Part shown: positions 46,214-54,754 of the stretch, in pieces
How the letters are laid out: each line of letters begins with the position of its first letter
Position numbering within the stretch: position 1 is the stretch's first letter
Source of the DNA: Aerococcaceae bacterium NML190073
GTDB taxonomy: Bacteria; Bacillota; Bacilli; Lactobacillales; Aerococcaceae
NCBI GenBank assembly: GCA_026131555.1
Contig: JAMXJH010000004.1
Coordinates: 1 to 64,000, forward strand
Direction: 5' to 3'
DNA length: 64,000 bases
Position numbers and translations under genes: made by a program
The notes under the pieces: generated by a model
The model's input: the letters and a program-made list of their open reading frames with translations, nothing else
Databases searched by the model: none
Told to the model about the DNA's origin: nothing

Positions 46214-47095
46214 GTGAAGAATATAAAACGTATTGTAAGTTTAATTGTTGCTTTATTGCTTGTGAGTGTGTTGGTGAAACCATTGACGCATAGTATGGCA
46301 GCTGATGAATCTTGGGCGAAAGTCGAAGCAAGCGGTAAATTGATTGTCGCAACTTCAGGAACATTATATCCGAATGCCTTCTATAAGGAAGTAGAGGAAA
46401 ACGGCAAGAAGGAAAAGAAACTTGTGGGTTATGACATTGATATTTTGCGTGAAGTAGCTAAGCGTTTGAATTTAGAATTAGAATTCAAAGAAATGCAAGT
46501 AGACGGCATGTTACAATCTATCGAAACAGGGCAAGCGGATATTTTGGCAAATGGTTTCGATATTACACCAAAGCGTGAGGAGAAATTCTTATTCTCAACA
46601 CCAATCAAATACAGTTTCGGCTCAACAATCGTCCGTCAATCAGATGATTCCGGTATTAAGTCGCTTGACGATTTTGCCGGCAAAAAAGCCGGCGGTGGCG
46701 CTACAACAAATTTCATGAAGATTGCAGAAGCTAAAGGTGCTGAACCGGTTGTGTACGACAATGCAACAAATGATGTTTACTTGCGTGACGTTGAAAACGG
46801 CCGTACAGACTTCATTCCGCACGATTATTACATTCAAAGCGCTGCAGTGAAATATTTCTCTGATATTAAAGTTAAAGTAGGGGATGTCTTCTACAATCCA
46901 AACAAATCGGCTTTCGTTTACAACAAAGCATCTGTTTCATTGAAAGAGAAAATTGACGAGCAATTAGAAGTATTACGTAAAGAAGGGTTCTTGAAATCAG
47001 TTTCTGAGAGCTATTTCGGTGCAGATGCTTCTGTCGAAAAAGACGAAATCAACGGCATCAAGATTTCTGACTTGCCGGTGGTAGAAGTAGAGTAA
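46214..47095 (+). CDS. Amino-acid ABC transporter binding protein (family 3), no lipobox
   Basis: The 293-residue protein has a signal peptide (hydrophobic residues 8-22, then PLTHSMAADES) and a family-3 fold: GKLIVATSGTLYPNAFY, LVGYDIDILREVAKRLNLELEF, DGMLQSIETGQADILANGFDITPKREEKFLFSTP and LRKEGFLKSVSESYFG. No cysteine exists in the whole sequence, so lipid anchoring is not possible. The start is the GTG at 46214, about 10 nt after AAAGGAG; no better ATG is available. Polar amino acids such as cystine or glutamine are likely substrates. The permease follows 4 nt downstream. Confidence 0.85.
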   Translation: MKNIKRIVSLIVALLLVSVLVKPLTHSMAADESWAKVEASGKLIVATSGTLYPNAFYKEVEENGKKEKKLVGYDIDILREVAKRLNLELEFKEMQVDGMLQSIETGQADILANGFDITPKREEKFLFSTPIKYSFGSTIVRQSDDSGIKSLDDFAGKKAGGGATTNFMKIAEAKGAEPVVYDNATNDVYLRDVENGRTDFIPHDYYIQSAAVKYFSDIKVKVGDVFYNPNKSAFVYNKASVSLKEKIDEQLEVLRKEGFLKSVSESYFGADASVEKDEINGIKISDLPVVEVE

Positions 47096-47099
47096 TCTG

Positions 47100-47798
47100 A
47101 TGGAAGCATTTTTACTTGAAATTCGTTGGCGCTTAATCTTCGATTACAAATTGGCACTGGAGAGCATTCCGTTTGTTTTAGAAGGATTGGGTTACACTTT
47201 ATTTATTTCAATGGTAAGTTTCGCATTAGCGTTAATGGGTGGTTTACTCATAGCGCTAATGCGTTTGTCTAAATTTGCGCCGGCACGTGGCTTTGCACGC
47301 TTTTATGTGTCATTTTTCCGAGGTGTACCCATTATTGTCACGTTGTTTTTTATCTATTTTGGTTTGCCGGTATTGGGGATTCTCATTCCAGCTGTAGAAT
47401 CGGCGCTGATCGGCTTCGGAATGACAGGCTCTGCTTATACTTCTGAAATTATTCGTGCCTCCATTCTAGGTGTTGACAGAGGGCAGTGGGAGGCATCGCA
47501 GTCGTTAGGTTTAAGCTACCGCAAAGCCCTAACTAAAGTCATTCTTCCTCAAGCAGCTCGCATGTCTGTCCCGCCGTTAAGTAATGTCATGATTGACATG
47601 GTCAAAACAAGTTCAGTCACCGCGATGATTACCGTTCCGGAAATTTTCCAAAAGGCAAAAATCGTCGGCGGATCGGAACAGGATTACATGACCATGTATC
47701 TATTAGTCGCTGTCATTTATTGGCTAATTTGTTTAGTTTACGGCTTTTTGCAAGGGAAATTGGAGAAGCACCTCAGCCAATATGTCGATACTATTTAA
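47100..47798 (+). CDS. Amino-acid ABC transporter permease (HisM/GlnP type)
   Basis: The 232-residue permease has five membrane helices with the family's GLGYTLFISMVSFALALMGG opening, SFFRGVPIIVTLFFIYFGLP, and the EAA coupling loop DRGQWEASQSLGLSYRKALTKVILPQAARMSVPP. It works as a homodimer or with a partner. A terminator follows at once, so no ATPase gene belongs to this transcript, which is unusual for family-3 systems; the ATPase must come from elsewhere. Confidence 0.93.
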   Translation: MEAFLLEIRWRLIFDYKLALESIPFVLEGLGYTLFISMVSFALALMGGLLIALMRLSKFAPARGFARFYVSFFRGVPIIVTLFFIYFGLPVLGILIPAVESALIGFGMTGSAYTSEIIRASILGVDRGQWEASQSLGLSYRKALTKVILPQAARMSVPPLSNVMIDMVKTSSVTAMITVPEIFQKAKIVGGSEQDYMTMYLLVAVIYWLICLVYGFLQGKLEKHLSQYVDTI

Positions 47799-47802
47799 TC
47801 AT

Positions 47803-47837
47803 AAAAAGAACCCAGGGCACCGTTCCGGGTTCTTTTT
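47803..47837. terminator. Bidirectional terminator after the amino-acid permease
   Basis: AAAAAGAACCC (47803-47813) pairs perfectly with GGGTTCTTTTT (47827-47837). Confidence 0.92.
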
Positions 47838-47878
47838 GTTTATAACAAAGCTGACTTTCCAGCATTTCAGTACGGAGA

Positions 47879-48733
47879 TTATTCTCCTGCCAAGACACTT
47901 TCCAGAGCGGCATTGATAAGTGCTTCGTCTTTAGGATAGTCAATGGTTAATTGTGTAGCTTCAGCAATTGCTGCTGCATGAGCAGTTTGCACCGATTCTT
48001 TTGCAGTGGCATCTTCAAGACTATCAATATACGCTTGTTGTTTTTGCCAAGCTGCTTTAATTAATTCATAGTATTTGTTTTCATGGGAAACATCTTCTTG
48101 TGGTTCAGCCAAAATGTATTCTACCATTGCATCAGCATTTGAATCTGTCAAATGTTTCGTTGCTAATGAAATTGTACCATTCTTGTTGTAGAACAAATAA
48201 AATTTTTCGCCAACAATTTGCAAATCATCACGGTCATCATGCGTTTTTTGCACGGTGATTTCTGTATTAACATAAACTTTTCTCGTGTTATTATCCTCAC
48301 CAATTACCGAAATTTCTTTAGTAGGCACATTTTTGATCGAGATAGGGTAGAAGTTCATAACGTCACCACTGTCAATATAAATCCCCATACCAAACGGATT
48401 TAAGTCTTTTGTATTTATATTGATATGCGTAGGCACACCCGTTATAGCTGCTATAAAAGCTTTATTATATGTCTTAACCACAGATCCGTTGAGAACTAAT
48501 TCATGTTCAAATTCATCAAGATTAACAGCATATTTGAAGCTTTCATCTGCTGTAGTAATACTTGAACTTTCAACTTTATTCTCTGTCTGGGGTTGCAATG
48601 ATACACTTTCTGACGATTGAACCACTTTGACAGATGGAGCAGAACCGGAGGGTGACGCCTTAGGTTCAGTATTATTTTTTGTACATGCAGATAAGGCTAG
48701 CAACGGGATAATCCATAAATATGTTTTTTTCAT
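47879..48733 (-). CDS. Lipoprotein of unknown function
   Basis: The 284-residue precursor has a short signal ending in the lipobox LSAC (Cys17). A 45-residue linker rich in Ser, Pro and Lys follows (about 18-65), then a domain of mixed beta and helix with YAVNLDEFEHELVLNGS, GVPTHININTKDLNPFGMGIYID, and a helical C-terminus YELIKAAWQKQQAYIDSLEDATAKESVQTAHAAA in parts. I do not recognise the family. AAGGATAAA precedes the ATG. It is 19 nt after rqcH on the same strand, so it may be read with it. Confidence 0.75.
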   Translation of the reverse strand: MKKTYLWIIPLLALSACTKNNTEPKASPSGSAPSVKVVQSSESVSLQPQTENKVESSSITTADESFKYAVNLDEFEHELVLNGSVVKTYNKAFIAAITGVPTHININTKDLNPFGMGIYIDSGDVMNFYPISIKNVPTKEISVIGEDNNTRKVYVNTEITVQKTHDDRDDLQIVGEKFYLFYNKNGTISLATKHLTDSNADAMVEYILAEPQEDVSHENKYYELIKAAWQKQQAYIDSLEDATAKESVQTAHAAAIAEATQLTIDYPKDEALINAALESVLAGE

Positions 48734-48752
48734 TTTATCCTTCTCCTGTCAT

Positions 48753-50456
48753 TTAGTTTTGTATTTCTAAATGTTTAATTTTTTTCTCTTCCGGCGTGAC
48801 GAAAAGGGTGCGTTGCCCTTCATAAATGACATAGCCGGGTTTAGCTCCATTCGGCTTACGCAAATATTTCGCTTGAACGGCATCAACAGGTACATTTGCT
48901 GATTGTTGAAACTTGGAATAATACGCGGCAATCATCGCTGCTTCGGTCATCGTTTGGTCACTCGGATTATCCGATTCAACAATCACGTGGGCGCCGGGAA
49001 TATTTTTGGCATGGAGCCACCAATGATGTTTAGTTGCTTTTTTCAAGCTGAGTTCATCGTTCTGTTGATTGTTGCGTCCAACATAAATCATCACACCGTC
49101 ACTGGAACGGAAACGCCGCGGTTGTGTTGTTTGTTTAGCACGTTTCTTGATTGTCCCTTTACGCTGTCCGCCATATCCTTGCTCGGCTAATTCTTGTTTA
49201 ATCAGTTCCACATCTTCAATATCAGCTTGATGTAATTGAACCAGAATCCCCTCCAAGTAGTCATTTTCAGCTTGTGTTAACGCTTCTTGCTCGTCAATAA
49301 AGTGCAGGGCATCGCGATATTTCGTATATTTTTTGAAATAAATCTGACCATTCTCAACAGCTGACTTACGTGGATCAAGTTCGACAAGTATTTTTTTGTT
49401 GTCGTCGTAATAGTTTTCCAATACAACTTGATTAGCTCCTTTGGAAACTTGATAAGAATAAGCATTCAATAGTTCACCTTTTATACGATATGTTTCCGCA
49501 TTTTGCGCGACAGATCGGTCTTGATGTAATTTGCGCAATTTATTAGCATTTCGTTCCAGAATTTGCTGCAATTTTTGCACTAAATCTCCTGATACTTGCT
49601 TGATGCGATCCACATGAACTTTTTGTGCAAAAAACTGGCTGACTAATGCAGATAAATGAGCATATTCTGTACGCACTCCTTCCAAGTGTTGCAAGTTGAA
49701 CGCATAGAAATTCAATTTATCTCCAGCTATTAGAAGCGGGGTAGGAGAGGATAACTGATCTATCAAGTGTTGCATTGCTTCTATTGTCGTCATTCCACAA
49801 TGCGTCATCCAATAGGCTACTTCTTGGGCAAGTAAAGTACTCATTCCTTGAACAATACGCGCACCTTGACCGTTCGCCAACACTTCAGCATGTTCAAGAC
49901 ACCAATGTTCCCGTTCCGTATTCGATAAGGCAAGGATATTTGTTTGTTGTTCGTTAAGAGGAGGGCGCACATATTGTGCACCGGGTTGCAACGTACGATA
50001 ACTGTTTTGGCTCGGTGCAATATGCTTAATACAATCAATAATCGTTTCCTTTGCTTGATTCACGAGCAAAATATTGCTGTGTCTGCCCATTAATTCGAAG
50101 ATTAACAAGTAGTTTTGTAAATCTCCCAACTCGTCACGTCCGCTCAATTCAAATTCAATAATCCGGTCATTGTCAACTTGACGAATATCCAAAATCAGTG
50201 CATTTTCCAAATGTTTGCGCAACAGCATACAAAACATCGGCGCATGTGTCGGATTGCTCGGACGTTCCTCTGTTAAGTTGATATGATAATAAACTGGATG
50301 AATAGAGGCGGCTAACCGTTGATTCTGACGATTGGAGCGCACAACAATTTGCAATTCTTGTTCAAATGGCTGGTAAATCTTCATAATACGTCCATTCAAC
50401 AATTGCGCACGTAACTCACGTACTATCGAATGAACAAAAAAACCATCAAAAGTCAT
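48753..50456 (-). CDS. rqcH: RqcH ribosome quality-control protein (NFACT family, FbpA/PavA-like)
   Basis: RqcH binds stalled 50S subunits with peptidyl-tRNA and adds C-terminal alanine tails. The 567-residue protein has the NFACT-N domain MTFDGFFVHSIVRELRAQLLNGRIMKIYQP, the functional Asp-Arg pair in VDNDRIIEFEL, a long coiled coil (about 280-420) and the C-terminal NFACT-R domain with RRFRSSDGVMIYVGRNNQQNDELSLK and HWWLHAKNIPGAHVII-like residues. It was annotated in streptococci as a fibronectin-binding adhesin; a signal peptide is absent. Start ATG at 50456 follows a palindromic region. Confidence 0.93.
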   Translation of the reverse strand: MTFDGFFVHSIVRELRAQLLNGRIMKIYQPFEQELQIVVRSNRQNQRLAASIHPVYYHINLTEERPSNPTHAPMFCMLLRKHLENALILDIRQVDNDRIIEFELSGRDELGDLQNYLLIFELMGRHSNILLVNQAKETIIDCIKHIAPSQNSYRTLQPGAQYVRPPLNEQQTNILALSNTEREHWCLEHAEVLANGQGARIVQGMSTLLAQEVAYWMTHCGMTTIEAMQHLIDQLSSPTPLLIAGDKLNFYAFNLQHLEGVRTEYAHLSALVSQFFAQKVHVDRIKQVSGDLVQKLQQILERNANKLRKLHQDRSVAQNAETYRIKGELLNAYSYQVSKGANQVVLENYYDDNKKILVELDPRKSAVENGQIYFKKYTKYRDALHFIDEQEALTQAENDYLEGILVQLHQADIEDVELIKQELAEQGYGGQRKGTIKKRAKQTTQPRRFRSSDGVMIYVGRNNQQNDELSLKKATKHHWWLHAKNIPGAHVIVESDNPSDQTMTEAAMIAAYYSKFQQSANVPVDAVQAKYLRKPNGAKPGYVIYEGQRTLFVTPEEKKIKHLEIQN

Positions 50457-50470
50457 AAGCGGGGTACAAC

Positions 50471-50532
50471 GAAATAACTAAAATAAATATTATCTAGATT
50501 TGGGTTTACATAATATATATTATAGTTATTTT
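50471..50532. repeat. 62-bp imperfect AT-rich inverted repeat
   Basis: Left arm 50471-50492 and right arm 50511-50532 match as reverse complements at 19 of 22 positions around an 18-nt loop. It lies between the SPFH gene and rqcH. It could be a terminator for the SPFH transcript, but it is AT-rich without a clean U-run. A TATAAT for rqcH (minus, 50524-50519) lies inside the right arm. Confidence 0.7.
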
Positions 50533-50548
50533 GTTTCCTCCTTTCTAA

Positions 50549-51382
50549 TTATTGGTTTGTTGTATCAATAATTGCATCTTGTGTGATTACTTCAATCCAA
50601 CCATGTTTCATACGTGCTTCAATCTCTTTATACTTTACTAAGTCCGGAGTCAACGAATTTGAAATTGTTTTGTTAGCTTCAGCTTCAGCGTTCGCTCGAA
50701 TTTTTGTTTTTTCTGCGTTAGCTTGTTCTTGTAAAATAGCTGTTTCAGTATCAACTTTTACTTTTTCTTGATGTTGACGTGCGATATGTACTTGTTGTTG
50801 CGCAACAGCTTCATCTTGGATTGCCCGTTCAATTTCATCTTTAGCATCCGAATCGACAATTACCAATGACTTATACGTTAAGCCAAATTTTGACAGTTCC
50901 TTTTGAACATTTTCGTCAATTTTTGCGTAAACTTCATTCCGTTTTTCACCTAGGATTTCAAGTACGTCATAATCGACGGTTACTTGTTCGACTGCTTTTT
51001 GCACAATTGGATTGACTAATTCAGCGTTAACACGTTCGATTGTTTGAAATTGTTTGAAGACCGTTAATGCATTATCACCCTCAACTTGGTATTTTACATC
51101 CAAAGTTGTATCAATATACTGTGCATCTTTAGTTTGAGTCGTTACTTTTTCAATATTGACGGAATTGACAGATGTAGGCATCGTATAAATCTTATCAAAA
51201 AATGGCTTCTTGAAATAAAATCCGTTCGGCAACGTCTTATCTTGGACGCCACCATTGAAAGCGTTATACACAATACCTACGTGATTAGCAGGTATGGTTG
51301 TAGTGCTGAATGGTAAAATTCCGATAACGACTAATAGCACAATGCCAGCTATAATATGCGATTTTTTAGGTTGAAAATTCAT
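50549..51382 (-). CDS. SPFH/prohibitin-family membrane protein
   Basis: The 277-residue protein has one N-terminal membrane helix (about 9-29), the SPFH/band-7 domain (about 35-190, with PANHVGIVYNAFNGGVQDKTLPNGFYF and NSVNIEKVTTQTKDAQYIDTTLDVKYQ) and a coiled coil rich in Ala/Glu (about 190-245). Family members form cage-like oligomers at membranes, for example around proteases; the family role in Gram-positive cocci is poorly known. Length fits prohibitin more than flotillin. AGGAGAG precedes the ATG. A TATAAT on the minus strand is at 51423-51418. Confidence 0.88.
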   Translation of the reverse strand: MNFQPKKSHIIAGIVLLVVIGILPFSTTTIPANHVGIVYNAFNGGVQDKTLPNGFYFKKPFFDKIYTMPTSVNSVNIEKVTTQTKDAQYIDTTLDVKYQVEGDNALTVFKQFQTIERVNAELVNPIVQKAVEQVTVDYDVLEILGEKRNEVYAKIDENVQKELSKFGLTYKSLVIVDSDAKDEIERAIQDEAVAQQQVHIARQHQEKVKVDTETAILQEQANAEKTKIRANAEAEANKTISNSLTPDLVKYKEIEARMKHGWIEVITQDAIIDTTNQ

Positions 51383-51500
51383 GATTTACTCTCCTTTTTG
51401 CTTAATAATACAGTTGTATTATAGCATAGTTACGATGCTGTTTGCACGTTGATTGACGCTTATGTTACAATATTTTTGCAAGAAAAGTTGAGGTGAATCT

Positions 51501-52124
51501 ATGTTATCCAAAAAACGTGCACGATATGTTATTGAACAAATTATTGCTTTGTACCCGGATGCGAAGCCGAGTTTAGATTTCCGGAACGCATTTGAATTAT
51601 TAGTTGCTGTAACTTTAAGTGCTCAGACAACTGATGCTGCGGTTAATAAAGTAACCCCTGCTCTTTTTGAGCGGTTTCCGACACCGGAGGCGTTTGCTTT
51701 CGCTGAACCCGAACATATTGAACCTTATATTGCCAAGTTGGGTTTGTACCGGAATAAGGCGAAGTTTTTGCATGAGTGCGGTAAGCAATTAGTCGAGCGA
51801 TTTGGCGGCGAAGTACCACAAACTCGCGAAGAATTGCAATCGCTTGCCGGTGTTGGTCGCAAAACTGCCAATGTTGTTCTAAGTGTTGGATTTGGTATCC
51901 CTGCTTTTGCAGTAGACACGCATGTGACTCGCATTTGTAAACATCATAAGATTGTCAAACAATCTGCAAGCGTCTTAGAAATTGAAAAGCGCGTCATGGA
52001 AGTATTGCCGCCGGAATTATGGCTTCCTGCTCATCAAGCAATGATATATTTCGGACGTGAAATTTGTTCGCCGCATAATCCAAAGTGTATCCACTATCCG
52101 CAACTCTATAATTTTCCTAAATAA
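51501..52124 (+). CDS. nth: Endonuclease III with degenerate iron-sulfur ligand set
   Basis: Nth removes oxidised pyrimidines and nicks the abasic site. The 207-residue protein has the helix-hairpin-helix LAGVGRKTANVVL with catalytic K121 and the acid D139 in FAVDTHVTRI. The C-terminal cluster loop should read C-X6-C-X2-C-X5-C; here it is C189-X6-C196-X2-Y199-X5-F205. Codons at the two lost positions are TAT and TTT, each one base from TGT. A [4Fe-4S] cluster can hardly form with two ligands, so the enzyme must be stable without it. Start follows GAGGTGAA. Confidence 0.93.
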   Translation: MLSKKRARYVIEQIIALYPDAKPSLDFRNAFELLVAVTLSAQTTDAAVNKVTPALFERFPTPEAFAFAEPEHIEPYIAKLGLYRNKAKFLHECGKQLVERFGGEVPQTREELQSLAGVGRKTANVVLSVGFGIPAFAVDTHVTRICKHHKIVKQSASVLEIEKRVMEVLPPELWLPAHQAMIYFGREICSPHNPKCIHYPQLYNFPK

Positions 52125-52138
52125 AGGGAGTAACTAAG

Positions 52139-52675
52139 ATGAATCAAATCATTTGTCAAGCAACGATAGAGGACCTTTCTTCTATCAGAGAAATTTATGC
52201 TTATTATGTTGAAAATACTAATATTTCTTTTGATTACGACACACCAAGCATTCAAGAGATGCAACTGGAAATGCAGACAGTCCAATTGCGAAATTTGCCT
52301 TACCTCGTAGCCAAAGATTCACAAACCAATCAAGTGATCGGTTTCGCCTATGCACTTCCCTTCTCTAAACGTAAGGCATATGATTGTACGTGTGCATTGA
52401 GTATCTATGTGGATCATAAATTACAAGCTCGTGGAATTGGTCAGCAACTTTATCATACATTAGAGCAACAACTCACTGAATTGGGCATGGTACAATTACT
52501 CTCGCTTGTAGCGAGCGACAACAAAAGCAGCCTTGAATTTCACCACCGAAATGGATTTGTCCAAATTGGTGAATTTCCAAATGCCGGATATAAATTCGAC
52601 AAGTGGCACAGCATATGTTGGTTACTTAAAACGATTAACGCTTATAAAATTACATCAAAAAAAGACACGCTCTAA
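52139..52675 (+). CDS. GNAT acetyltransferase (phosphinothricin/MnaT-like)
   Basis: The 178-residue protein resembles the GNAT subgroup that acetylates methionine analogues or phosphinothricin: IREIYAYYVENTNISFDYDTPS at the start, the acetyl-CoA loop with RGIGQQLYHTLEQQL (near 100-114), and the late SLEFHHRNGFVQIGEFPNAGYKFDKWHSICWLLK block. The physiological substrate is uncertain. It is read with nth, 14 nt downstream. Its stop codon falls in the loop of the terminator hairpin, so the last few residues (KKDTL) are encoded by the left arm. Confidence 0.82.
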   Translation: MNQIICQATIEDLSSIREIYAYYVENTNISFDYDTPSIQEMQLEMQTVQLRNLPYLVAKDSQTNQVIGFAYALPFSKRKAYDCTCALSIYVDHKLQARGIGQQLYHTLEQQLTELGMVQLLSLVASDNKSSLEFHHRNGFVQIGEFPNAGYKFDKWHSICWLLKTINAYKITSKKDTL

Positions 52676-52693
52676 ATAGAGTGTGTCTTTTTT
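52657..52693. terminator. Bidirectional terminator shared by the GNAT gene and pepT
   Basis: AAAAAAGACACGCTCT ends at 52673 and AGAGTGTGTCTTTTTT is 52678-52693; the 4-nt loop AAAT includes the end of the GNAT stop codon. Confidence 0.92.
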
Positions 52694-52697
52694 ATGG

Positions 52698-53927
52698 CTA
52701 TTGAGTTGCCAACTCAACAATTTTGATAATTACTTCCGTTGCTTTAACCATTGATTCAACAGCGACGTATTCGAATCGCCCATGCATATTTTCGCCACCG
52801 GCAAAAATATTAGGTGTTGGTAATCCCATAAAACTGATTTTTGAACCGTCTGTTCCACCACGAATAGGCTCGATAATCGGTTCAATTCCTAAATCCTTCA
52901 TGGCTTGTTTAGCGATTTCGACAGAACGCATGTCTTTCTCAATTACTTCTGCCATATTGTAGTAGTCGTCGTGCATTTGAATGCTTACAGGTTGAGTTGG
53001 ATATTTAGCATTGAGTTGTGTTACTCCGTGCGTTACAAGGGCTTTTTTGGCATTGAAAAGCTGACGATCATGGTCACGAATAATTAGGTGGATGGTCGCT
53101 TCTTCTACAGTTGCATTCACCGATGTCACGTGGATAAACCCTTCGCGCCCTTCTGTTTTCTCCGGGACTTGTTCTGCCGGTAATAGATTTAATAATTGAT
53201 TAGCAATATCAATGGCACTAAGCATCTTTCCTTTAGCAGTTCCCGGATGGATATTCTTTCCTTGAATTTTGATTGTTGCACCGGCAGCATTGAAACTCTC
53301 GTATTGCAATTCTCCTACCGGTCCACCATCCATTGTATATGCGAAATCACAAGCAAAATGTTCCACATCAAATTTATCGGCACCTCGTCCAATTTCTTCA
53401 TCCGGACCGAATGCGACACGAATTTTGCCATGAGGAATTTCCGGATGTGCAATAAGATATTCCATTGCTGTCATAATTTCAGCAATTCCTGCCTTGTCAT
53501 CCGCACCTAATAGCGTCGTACCGTCCGTTGTAATTAATGTTTGGCCTTGGTAATTTGCTAAATTAGGAAAGTCCGACACAGTCATTACAATTTGTTCCGC
53601 TTCATTTAATACGATATCTTTGCCATCATAATCCGGGATAATATTTGGCTGAACATTCTCAGAATTGAAATCTGCTGTGTCTACATGGGCGATAAAGCCA
53701 ATACTTGGTGCGTTATCCATATTCCCAGGTAATGTAGCCGTTACAAAGGCATTCTCAGGATTGAGTTGGACTTCTTGCATACCGATTTCTTTCAATTCTT
53801 CCACTAATAAATGTAATAAATCAAACTGACAAGTTGTGGATGGTGTTGTTGGGCTAAAAGCATCTGAACGTGTATTGATTTTCGCATAACGAATAAGGCG
53901 TTCTTGGGTTTTGTCAAATAAATTCAT
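52698..53927 (-). CDS. pepT: Peptidase T (tripeptide aminopeptidase)
   Basis: PepT is a cytoplasmic M20B zinc peptidase that removes the N-terminal residue from tripeptides. The 409-residue sequence has the metal and catalytic residues in FIAHVDTADF, TLLGADDKAGIAEIM, GPDEEIGRGADKFD, YTMDGGPVGE and RGGTDGSKISFMGLPTPNIFAGGENMHGRFE. Length is that of the family. It is preceded by the Nif3-like gene with a 14-nt gap and has AAAGGGAAT upstream of the ATG, so it likely shares the trmK transcript. Confidence 0.96.
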   Translation of the reverse strand: MNLFDKTQERLIRYAKINTRSDAFSPTTPSTTCQFDLLHLLVEELKEIGMQEVQLNPENAFVTATLPGNMDNAPSIGFIAHVDTADFNSENVQPNIIPDYDGKDIVLNEAEQIVMTVSDFPNLANYQGQTLITTDGTTLLGADDKAGIAEIMTAMEYLIAHPEIPHGKIRVAFGPDEEIGRGADKFDVEHFACDFAYTMDGGPVGELQYESFNAAGATIKIQGKNIHPGTAKGKMLSAIDIANQLLNLLPAEQVPEKTEGREGFIHVTSVNATVEEATIHLIIRDHDRQLFNAKKALVTHGVTQLNAKYPTQPVSIQMHDDYYNMAEVIEKDMRSVEIAKQAMKDLGIEPIIEPIRGGTDGSKISFMGLPTPNIFAGGENMHGRFEYVAVESMVKATEVIIKIVELATQ

Positions 53928-53941
53928 ACGGTATTCCCTTT

Positions 53942-54754
53942 CTAGAATATAATCGTTTCAAATGGTGTTGTTGGAGATTGACTTTCAATAACGGTAACGT
54001 CCCACTGGCTTTCATGTGCGAGTTTTTTGAGTAAGGTAGCCATTTTAGGGATAAAAATAGCTTCAATATAATGCCCGACGTCAATTGTTAGCAAGTTTGC
54101 GTCATAACAGCTGTGCCCGCGGTGGTAACTGATATCTCCGGTAATAAAAGCATCTGCCTGCGCATTTGCGGCATCTTGAACGTACTCCGCACCCGAGCCT
54201 CCTAGAACTGCAATACGTTGATACTGGGCTTTAGGAGTTTGTTCCATGACAACTAAATGTTGTAATTTGAATACTTGTTTCACGTGCGTTAACAAATCTT
54301 CACGGCTCAACGGCGAAGGAAGCAAACCGATGCGACCGATTCCCGGATTACCCGCTTCATCTAACGGTAAAGTTGATTCAACACAAGTTAATCCAAGTTG
54401 TTCCGCAATCCAATCATTCATGCCATTCCAAGCGATGTCTAAATTCGTATGCAAGGCATAGACGTTGATATTATGTTGAATAATTTTCTGATAGAGCCGA
54501 ATATTTTCTCGACTTGTATCAAAACGCTGAATCGGCTGGAAAATGGGTGGGTGGTGTACGATAATCGTATCTACTTGTTGAGCAATCGCTTCATCAATCA
54601 CATTGTGTCGGATATCCAATGCTGTCATGATTTTGCTAACAGAACGTGTTCTGTCGCCAAAATGAATGCCGACTTGATCCCATGTTTCAGCTAAATCTTG
54701 TGGGTAACGTTGCTCAAGTTCATCAATTATTTGCCCTAATGTGAGAGTATTCAT
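53942..54754 (-). CDS. Nif3-like dinuclear metal-centre protein (short form)
   Basis: The start is the ATG at 54754, 7 nt after AAGGAGG; it overlaps the trmK stop by 4 bases. The 270-residue protein carries the DUF34/Nif3 metal ligands: TIIVHHPPIFQPI, YALHTNLDIAWNGMNDWIA, and near the end DAFITGDISYHRGHSCYD with VGHYIEAIFIP. The PII-like middle domain of longer B. subtilis YqfO is missing. Some family members act as GTP cyclohydrolase-like or NAD-metabolism accessory proteins, but the general role is unsettled. The trmK-nif3 pair is conserved in Firmicutes. Confidence 0.88.
   Translation of the reverse strand: MNTLTLGQIIDELEQRYPQDLAETWDQVGIHFGDRTRSVSKIMTALDIRHNVIDEAIAQQVDTIIVHHPPIFQPIQRFDTSRENIRLYQKIIQHNINVYALHTNLDIAWNGMNDWIAEQLGLTCVESTLPLDEAGNPGIGRIGLLPSPLSREDLLTHVKQVFKLQHLVVMEQTPKAQYQRIAVLGGSGAEYVQDAANAQADAFITGDISYHRGHSCYDANLLTIDVGHYIEAIFIPKMATLLKKLAHESQWDVTVIESQSPTTPFETIIF

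Noticed and set aside
50533-50548. A small gene after the orphan Shine-Dalgarno near 50537-50544 (minus)
   Set aside because: The first ATG in reach is followed at once by a stop codon, so no product is encoded.
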